NCBI GenBank assembly: GCA_031772625.1
Contig: CM062813.1
Span: 690,008,420-690,072,419 of the forward strand
From: Pinus tabuliformis
Taxonomy: Eukaryota > Streptophyta > Pinopsida > Pinales > Pinaceae
DNA: 64,000 nucleotides
Direction: 5' to 3'
Both the position numbers and the translations under genes were made by a program. Positions 56,906 to 64,000 of the stretch are shown here, piece after piece; position 1 is the stretch's first letter, and each line of letters begins with the position of its first letter. The notes under the pieces were generated by a model. That model worked only from the letters and a program-made list of their open reading frames with translations, did no database searches and had not been told where the DNA came from.

Positions 56906-58500
56906 TTGAATATCATGTACAAGAAGGGCAACACAAATAATGTTGTAGACTGCCTCAGCCGACCACCGATCATGGTGTTAACTACCGTGCTCAACTGTTG
57001 TGGGCATGAGACTTCTGATTGGCCACTTCTCTACAAAAGCGACCCAAAATTCAACCACACATACCATATGCTCTTGGGGGCTCAGCAAATTCCAGGTTTT
57101 CACCTCCAGGATGCGCTTTTATGCCATATGGGACACCTCTGTGTTCCTTCAAGCGAGTGGGTGAAGACGATTTGGGAAGCGCACTACAGCCGGGTCGCTG
57201 GGCATTTCGAGGTCGAGAAAACAGTGGCAGTACTACAAAAGTAATTCTATTGGCTGAATCTTCAACAAGATGTCGGTAAGTACATCAGATCCTGCACTGC
57301 CTATGCCATCGCCAAACTGACCATCAAGAAGCAAGGTATCTATACTCCACTGCCTACCCCTAGTCAAACTTGGGGATCCATCTCCATGGATTACATGTGA
57401 GGCCTTCCTTCTATTAAGCATCGTAGCGACTATGTTTTCGTGTTCGTCGATCGATTCTCGAAGATGACCATTATGGCAGCCTGCAAGAAAAGTATCATAG
57501 CAGAAGCCACTACTAAACTCTCGTTTGAATAAGTTTGTGTACACTTTGGGATCCCATAGTTTATAATCTCAGATCGGGATAGGAGGTTCCTCGGTACATT
57601 TTGGTCTAGTCTCTGGTCGATGCTAGACACCAAGCTCACTAAGTCCACAACTTTCCATCCCCAAATTGATGGCCAGACAGAGGTTGTCAATAGGATGATC
57701 ATACATATTTTGTGCATGTACAACTCAAAGCATCCATGCACATGGGATGAGAGCCTCCCCTATGTCCAACATAGCTACAACCGGGCTCTCCACAACTCGA
57801 TTGGCCACAACCCTTTTCAGGTGGGCTTGGGATTCCAGCCATTATGTCCCATTGATGTGGCCATACCAGTTGCAGCGACTCAGGGAGATTCGACTCATGT
57901 CTAGTTCGAAGTCGACAAGGCAAATAGCTTCATTGAGCATATTCAGCACATCCACCAATAGGCCCATGATATATTGGACAAAACCAATGCCAAGTACAAG
58001 CGGCGGCATGATCAGCATCAGGTAACACACAAGTTCCAAGTGGGCAACAAAGTTTGGCTACATTTGCAAAAGGAGCGCCTCGCTGGGCCCCATTGCAAGA
58101 TTCACCCGTTTCAATATAGGCCATACACCATCACCAAGGTTGTGGGAGATAATGCTTTTGAGCTCAACATTCCCCCATTCCTTGGCCTACACCTAGTGTT
58201 TAATGTGGATCGACTTCGGCCATACTTTCCACCATTACTAGACACATCTGACATTGCAGAAAAGCTCACACCAATAGAGTTAAATCCAGATTGCATGGAA
58301 CAAGATGCAACTGATCAGATCATGGACACACAGATCAAGCACACTCACCAGTAGAAGATCCAACTATATTGAGTTATCAAAGAAATCCAACTCCTTCACC
58401 AAGGCAAGTGGCTCACTAGGGACCGAGTTCAATAGAGGTTTCATCACCTCATGGAGGAACTCAACGCAATGGGGACCATTGCTTCCTAAGGGGGGAGGAA
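56906..58500 (+). pseudogene. Gypsy integrase and C-terminal region, internal region 2
   Basis: The zinc domain is at 56906-57290 (HYSRVAGHFEVEKTVAVL, then YIRSCTAYAIAK, where the second Cys has become Tyr). Core fragments include FVDRFSKM and HPQIDGQTEVVNRM. The end at 57974-58354 is open and contains KFQVGNKVWLHLQKE, VVGDNAFELNIPPFLGLH and NVDRLRPYFPPLLDT. The tail reaches the polypurine tract aaggggggaggaa before LTR3. Confidence 0.85.
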
Positions 58501-58943
58501 TGATCCAGGTGGATATTGGTGGCCACCTGCCAATTCCACTTGGACCCCCACCATTGTTTTTTTTTTCAGTTTTTCAGTTTCCTTAATTGTAGGACAGTTT
58601 ACTATTTTTAGTAGTTTTTCGGGTCCTAAACTTCTAGAGTCGTTTTGAGGCCCTAAACACTGTCTTTTTGGCAATCTACCGCTAATGATATTTTGATAAA
58701 ATCGTCTTTTCCGTTGTAGTCCTCAGATAGATCCTTGACCCTCATTGTAACACAGTTCAGGGGATGTAGCCACGACATCTTTTCTAAGAGATAAGCTATC
58801 ATTACCGAGCTAGTTTCATTTCCACACTGTTTGTAAGCATATTTCATTATTTGATATTAATAAAAGGAAGTGTTATTTCTGTTACATCTCTGTATTTATG
58901 GTTATATCTGTAATTTGTTGCGTTTTTGTTTAAATTCGGATAA
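58501..58943 (+). repeat. Gypsy LTR3, with an internal deletion
   Basis: 443 bp. Compared with LTR2 it lacks about 170 bp between cctcaga and ccttgaccctcattg (near 58735). The terminal CA has become AA. Confidence 0.9.
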
Positions 58944-58948
58944 CTAAC

Positions 58949-60457
58949 GAACAACTTAGTGCATGTTAAGTGCTTGCTAACTGGTTGACAAGCCATCTTC
59001 ATCAATCCTTGGGTTAAAGCCACTACGTGCTTGCAGTTAGACTTATGAACCACTTAGTTCTTGCTAACTGCCCAACGACCACCTTCATAGTGTATTCAAT
59101 CCCTTGATACTGGGCACACTTCCCTATGTGATTTGGGTGAAACACCTGTGTTTGAAACTCGTGGAGTAAATGAGTCACTCCGGTGCTACTTCCAAAAGAG
59201 TAGTTGATGAAGAACCTAGATAATGGATTCCATCTCTTGGGTATTTGACCAAGCCATTCCTGTTAATTTCCCCTATGCAAGCTTCTCCTCAAACTCTAGA
59301 TCTAGCTCGAGGGTGGTTTGCTACAAAAGAGAATGCAATGTAGTTGGCCTGTGGTTGGGTGGAGAGTGGAAGTTGCTTCTCTAGCTGCTCGCTGATTTAA
59401 CTTACTCAGATAGATATAATGACTTGTATCTATTTGAATTATGAATGATGAAATTTCTTGGTATGTTATTGAATGATTTATGGTTCAGTACTACTCATTA
59501 AAGGTTGTTGAATTCACTACATGTTTATGGTGAATAAATTGTCTTATATGTCCTTATGGGTATGTCAAACTTCTGGCACTATCTGATTATCTTCATGAAT
59601 TGTAGAGTCATTTATATGAATATGATTAGTGGTATGAGGTCACTCAGTTAACATGATTATTACAAGTATTTTCATTTATCTGATATGTTTATGAATTGAA
59701 TAACTCACAACCTTACTTAAAACTGTAGACTATGTCTCATGTTCGAAGGGTAACTTATGTGCTATGTGTTAAATGAGGAATTAGCTGATGGTCACTTGAT
59801 CTAAGAGTGATGTGATGATTCTGTGGTTAATGCATACTTATAGGTTGTTGTGATATCTTGGGATTCACTGATCAAAACATGGTTTGTAATTTCCTTGGTA
59901 ATCCGGCCTTTGGAGCCATGTTTAACTCTTGCTCAAGATCTAATGTAATTTAGTCCCTCTCGGTGCCTTTGAATTATTTTGGACGTGGTATAACACTTTC
60001 AAGGTCCATTCTTAGAATCTAGTTCTTGTCTCTAAAAGTTAGTTTTTAAAGCTATTATGATGTTAATTCAACTATGTCTATATAGTTTGCTCAAAATTAC
60101 ACAAAAGTTCTGACCAAGACTAAGTTTAACAAGATCTAGAGTGAAGTCCCTTTAAATTTTATTTTAATTCCACTAAAGTACCTAACCAAATAAGCCTCAG
60201 TGCATGTCTATACTATGCCAAAATGAATGGTGGAAGTCAAACATTAATTTTGATTTTGTGTAAATGAAATTTTAATTTCATTAAAGAGCCATTTATATAT
60301 TAATTTTATTTATTTGTTTGGAAATTTGGCAATACAATTTTTGGCATGACTATTACTTATAATTATTTAAAATGTACTTTGAATGTATAAATAAATTCAG
60401 TGTGTTGAAAGACACTGTAAATATTTAAATAAAACTTATAATTTTAACAAATCTTTA

Positions 60458-60493
<36 letters not shown>

Positions 60494-61174
60494 CGACTAT
60501 GCTTTTTATATCACCCAAATCAAAATTATCGTTATTAAATAAATTATTTAAATAATTTTTATAAACTTCAGCTACTCATTTAAATTGTTTGGATTTTTTT
60601 TTTTAAATAATAATTTACAGCATTATGACACACTCCAAATTATTTTTTCTAGGACTCTCTCCATTGCAACTCTCACACACAAGACATTCCAAACATATAG
60701 ATGTATATTGATAATGTTCTACCAGCTCAATTTACAAACATAACATTGTATGATAAATTCTAGACTGATCTTAAAACTAAATTTTATCTATAAATAATTA
60801 AAATTTAATATGGAGCTATTATAGAATGCTAAATCTACAGAAGTTCTTTCACAGAGAACATTCATCTCTCACAGAATGAAAGAAACTGGAGAAGCAAAAC
60901 CTAAATAGAGATTTAAGAAACAGTCTGGAAGCACAGTTTTCTGCTAATTTTAAGGCTTAAGCCTATTTTGAAAAGGGAAGATAGATATAATGGTGAGCTA
61001 ATTGAGGGCTTGCTATGAAAAATAGAGGGCACGTATTCGAAGATTTTAAAATCTCAACCAGTGGTATTAAGAATTAGTTTGTGGGCAATATCTTCATCTT
61101 TTTAATTAACAGGTCAGCAAAACCATAAAAGAGCTATTTGGAGGGTAAAGTAAGGTTATTTTTATTTTTTATTC
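58949..61174. other. Copy B non-coding backbone, right part
   Basis: It matches 3843-5243 and 10826-11778 of copy A. Contains an (AT)n run at 60461-60491 and the Copia empty site at 60261-60290, where B has six extra bases (ttaatt) relative to a simple A ancestor. No gene is supported. Confidence 0.75.
60461..60491. repeat. (AT)n microsatellite, copy B
   Basis: About 15 AT units; it is the counterpart of 11016-11051. Confidence 0.93.
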
Positions 61175-61612
61175 CCCAAACCTCTTGGCATAGCCAAAGT
61201 CAGCGAGCTTCACACCATTGTCACCCAGAAGAACATTCTTCCCCTTGTTATCACAGTGCACGATCCCCTGCATGTCTAAGTAGCGATTCCACTTAGGAAG
61301 TCGCGTGTGTTTGATCTGATCACTGATTCGTGCAGCTTTCCTCCAAACTTACTCGACAGATCCACCAAGCTGCCGCCTGGCATGTACTCTATTAACAAAT
61401 TGTGCAACTCTGCACCTTTCTCGAAGCTGTAATTGCGCCCCAGGCAGCGAACAATGTATGGCGAATCGACGCACCGCAAAATCTGGTACTCATTTTCCAA
61501 AGCGACACTAAAACCGGGTGCGAATTTGATTGCAAAGAGTTGAACATTGGAGCTTCTCATGGCAAAGCTCACTGTCGCAGAAGCTCTGGCCCCAAGAATG
61601 GCACTCCTTTTT
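61175..61612 (-). pseudogene. MAPKKK fragment, copy B (truncated and frameshifted)
   Basis: Minus strand. The loop region reads AILGARASATVSFAM (second Gly of the loop is Arg), then LFAIKFAPGFSVALENEY with catalytic Lys and Glu, LLIEYMPGGSLVDLSSKFGG, and an interrupted catalytic-loop region. A one-base deletion at about 61283 (tagcgatt where A has tagtcgatt) breaks the frame. The fragment ends just after the DFG region (61175-61215), the same truncation point as copy A. Apart from the deletion it is closer to the family consensus than copy A. Confidence 0.9.
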
Positions 61613-61616
61613 TTGC

Positions 61617-61880
61617 GTAGTCTAACGAGGCAGAGGAGTTTGCTGGAAAGTTATGAAAATTTTGGTAAAAAATTTGGCAAAGATTTTTGTAAATCTAAAC
61701 TATAGTCGTTAAATTTCAAAATTTTAGGTGTTTTAGACATTTTTGATAGTGCTGAATCTATTTCCACTATCAAAAACACAATTCAAACACTATTTCTACA
61801 AGACTTTTTGAAATTTTTTACTTGGATTTCAGTCACTTTTGACTATCCAAATAAACAATTCCTCAACCTCGTTAGACTGC
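61617..61880. mobile_element. MITE-like short inverted-repeat element, copy B
   Basis: The left end tagtctaacgaggcagagga and right end cctcaacctcgttagactgc are inverted repeats of about 25-30 bp. The 264-bp AT-rich interior is shared with copy A (12233-12495) and absent from copy C. T runs on both sides may be the duplicated target. Confidence 0.78.
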
Positions 61881-61905
61881 CTTTTTTTTTTTTTTTCCGC
61901 TCTCT

Positions 61906-62440
61906 CCATCTCTAGCTCGATTCCAAAGCGCTCCCAATTCAATACAGTGAAGATGCATCTTTGAATTGTGCAGACAGACTGGCTATTGGAGGGGTGTTCA
62001 GCGATTATAAACGCCCAGTTCCCACTGGGCGAGTGAGGAAAGCCACAGTGACACGTTGGACTCGATTTCTTTGAAAGCCACCCAAATCCGCTTGACGATG
62101 CTTTGCGTTCAGACATTCTGAGCGGCCAAAGCGAGCCTCCACCGTCCCGTGCTTTTTCTTCGATTCTTGGCCGCCGAAGACAGCAGGTATTGATTATCGG
62201 ATGTTGGAGTATTCTCGCCAGGGACCCCGTGAGACTAAAAAATACACGAATGCCATGGGACGTGGATGACGTGTCAGCGAGCGGTACACGTATCCGATCG
62301 TGTCATTCGAGCAGACCGGAGGTTGTGGTTGTTTGAAAGGACGATATTGGAGACGTGGGTGTCAAGGAGTGGGGATGCTTTCTCTGTCCTCAGTTTAACT
62401 TGTGAACGTAGGTGTGAAGTAGCTTTTAGTTACGCCGTAA
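61906..62440. other. Kinase upstream flank, copy B
   Basis: It matches the kinase C upstream region (40141-40480 and 41391-41470). It contains gattataaacgcccag and gccatgggacgtggatgac. No gene of its own is seen. Confidence 0.7.
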
Positions 62441-62555
62441 GGCGTTTCCCTCTGAGATCCATCCCCCATTTTGCCTACGTGTCTTCCTCTTACGCCGTAC
62501 GATGAGATGTTAGACGATTACAAACACCACAACCGTCGATCAAAAATGTCACTGA

Positions 62556-62632
62556 GGCGGTTCGGGTAATGAAGAGCGCGGAGTGCCAATCGCCGGTCCG
62601 GGTAATGAAGAGCGCGGAGTGCCCATCGCCAT
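62556..62632. repeat. 39-bp tandem repeat, two units
   Basis: The unit cgggtaatgaagagcgcgga plus gtgccaatcgcc or gtgcccatcgcc occurs twice in a row. It lies upstream of the candidate gene start and lengthens open frames on the minus strand by repetition. Confidence 0.85.
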
Positions 62633-62639
62633 TCCAGAG

Positions 62640-63600
62640 GTAGGGTTTCTCCAATGGTGTTCTCCAGGCGGGCGTCAGGACTTGCCTCCTCTGGATCCCT
62701 CAGGAGATTTGAAGATGATGTGACCGCTACCAAATATCTCGATCATCCCTGTTGCTGTTTCTAGGGTTAGATCGAACGATCCAGGTGAGCGCAGGTCAGT
62801 TCAGGTGTAACTACCCCTGCCCCCTCCACCGTTTCATCGGGTCATTTGTCATGCATACTCAGCTCTGTAAACCTCTGTTGTGTGCAATATCAAACCCGTG
62901 TCCGAATTGACCTTTGTCTCATGCTTGGGGGGCATTTTCATTGTCATTCAGCTTTCTGATTAGCAATTGCTCAGGTTTATCTCTTATATTTTCGTTCCAT
63001 GAACCCCTTGGGACTTCTTTTGCAGAATTTCTAGAGAGATTGGTTGTTCGAAATCACTGAGAGGTAATTACTCTTATGTACCCTGGGTTTCTTCTATACA
63101 TATTTATAAACTTTGGGGTTCGTAACTTCCTCTAACCCTCCATTAAATTTTGTTGCAGGTTTGGGCAAGGACCCAGATTCCCTTGCTATGCTCGAATACC
63201 AAGTTCTCGATGTCGCCGAAGTAGACTTCCACGAACTCCAGTCATCATGGTATTCATATTATTTTCAATCCTCTCTTCTTTTAAACAAGGAAAGGTTATT
63301 TTCCATCTTTACGCATTTTCTTATGGCAAGGTTAATATCTCTCGGTTTCCATTGCGGCATCAGACCATTCACCAAAAGAAGTATTAAGGTAAACAATCCC
63401 TTTTTACTCATGTACTGCTTTCATTCCAGGTTGGAATTAGTTTGTTAAATTGTCATTAGCTTTTATTTATAGCTTAGGATCCAGAGGAACTCTGGCTGGT
63501 GTACTCATATTGGTTGCTTTCAAATTCTTGACTTTGTACATCCCAGCGCCAGATTCTTACATTGAATCCTTTGCTACCAGGTACTACTTCGATTGTTCGA
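62640..63600 (+). CDS. Candidate 5' end of an unrecognised host gene
   Basis: Base composition here differs from the repeats and splice-like signals are well formed: a donor at 62785 (ccag then gtgagc), acceptor ending 63025 (ttttgcag), donor at 63064 (gag then gtaatt), acceptor ending 63158 (tgttgcag), donor at 63250 (atg then gtattc), acceptor ending 63472 and donor at 63583. The exon 63159-63249 contains an ATG at 63188 followed by LEYQVLDVAEVDFHELQSS. The earlier exons would be 5' UTR. No domain is recognised and the true exon chain is not certain. It could also be a degraded gene or chance signals. Confidence 0.3.
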
Positions 63601-64000
63601 CTGGTCGACCATCTCGTTAAAGCTTGCTGGCACAAATTTTCTGAGTTCTTATAGCTCGCTACAACTTGTTATTTAATGTTGTAACTCTCAGCATTAGTTG
63701 TCAGTGATGTCTAGGCCAGAGCTGTTAGGGTTGAATCTCAAATTTCACTTCACGGGAGGTTGCTATGCGCTGTATCATGTCTCGAGTGTTGGACGTGCAA
63801 GGAGCCAAAACAGAACTAGAAAATCAGTTTCACCTCCTTTTTTCACTTCCAGCCACAGGAAAATGCTCTAATATTGTGTAGGTGATTGTGTAGGTAAAGA
63901 AGAATGAAGGAGGTGAAATTGTCGTTTCTCCAATTTTAGTGTTCTTCTTTTATACCACAAAGGTCACAGGAAAAAGGGAAGAACGTCAATTTTGGTGTTC
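63601..64000. other. Right edge, no gene resolved
   Basis: Contains an inverted repeat: cagtttcacctcctt at 63825 and aaggaggtgaaattg at about 63907-63921. It would be intron or 3' sequence of the candidate gene if that gene is real. Confidence 0.5.

Larger units (their letters stand above)
44039..58943 (+). mobile_element. Tandem Ty3/gypsy array: LTR-internal-LTR-internal-LTR
   Basis: Three LTRs share the start tgatccaggtggatattgg (mutated in LTR1): LTR1 at 44039-44376 plus 48442 to about 48720, LTR2 at 53275-53887 and LTR3 at 58501-58943. Two internal regions each carry Gag, protease, RT, RNase H and integrase, the Gypsy order. The whole array has one TSD (ctaac at 44034-44038 and 58944-58948), and copy A at 3838-3842 is the empty site. 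Primer sites tggtatcaaagc (48724) and tggtatcagagc (53889) follow LTR1 and LTR2. Both internal regions have many stops. The simplest origin is unequal crossing-over between LTRs of one insertion. Confidence 0.93.
41925..61905. repeat. Segmental duplication, copy B
   Basis: Collinear with copy A once the Gypsy array (44039-58943) is removed. It lacks the LINE insert and the Copia of copy A and keeps their empty sites at about 42240-42275 and 60261-60290. It carries the same truncated kinase fragment and the same short inverted-repeat element. Confidence 0.9.

Noticed and set aside
44039..58943. Two independent Gypsy insertions next to each other
   Set aside because: Only the outer ends have a TSD; the middle LTR has element sequence on both sides with polypurine tract and primer site in place.

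Overview
The window looks like intergenic, repeat-dominated nuclear DNA of a land plant with a large genome; a conifer or other gymnosperm is plausible but the sequence alone does not prove it. Base composition is AT-rich, there are no bacterial-style operons, and nearly all coding sequence belongs to LTR retrotransposons whose primer-binding sites match plant initiator Met-tRNA. The one recognisable host gene family is a plant MAPKKK (MEKK-like, MAPKKK17/18/20 type), present three times and broken each time.

Backbone. A segmental duplication gives copy A (about 275-12520) and copy B (about 41925-61905). Each ends in the same 5' fragment of the kinase on the minus strand, cut at the same codon and carrying the same short inverted-repeat element beside the ATP-binding loop. 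A third, near full-length kinase copy C (29878-40143, minus) lies between them, lacks that element and shares its upstream flank with copy B.

Insertions. Most were resolved to the base by target-site duplications (TSDs), and several by the matching empty site in the sister copy. (1) Copy A holds a LINE-type retroposon (581-2027, 15-bp TSD) and a 5.6-kb Copia element (5249-10820, TSD aattt). (2) Right of copy A, a non-autonomous Gypsy element (13085-26486, TSD ctctc) encodes only a coiled-coil plus retropepsin protein, and an 8.4-kb Copia element (13271-21657, minus strand, TSD catag) sits inside its 5' LTR. (3) A sequence with about 60- to 100-bp terminal inverted repeats lies at 27079-28728. 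(4) A 9.2-kb Copia element (29971-39156) splits the C-terminal coding region of kinase C; it contains a retroposed GC-rich insert (31473-32501) and a 1054-bp solo LTR inside its 3' LTR (37549-38602, TSD gtgac). (5) Copy B holds a 14.9-kb Gypsy array, LTR-internal-LTR-internal-LTR, bounded by one TSD (ctaac, 44034-44038 and 58944-58948); its first LTR is split by a 4.1-kb Gag-only LTR element on the minus strand (44377-48436, TSD ggtgt).

The right edge (about 62440-64000) is less repetitive and has splice-like signals and short open exons that may be the 5' end of a host gene; I do not recognise it.

The shared and unshared insertions give a relative history: kinase C split off first; the A/B ancestor gained the short element and lost its 3' half; A and B then duplicated; LINE, Copia and Gypsy insertions followed separately in each. 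I see no CRISPR array, rRNA or convincing tRNA gene, and no clear new defence or metabolic system. The least ordinary items are the coiled-coil/protease-only Gypsy element, the three-LTR tandem with shared stop codons, and the kinase gene whose reading frame resumes on the far side of a 9.2-kb element.
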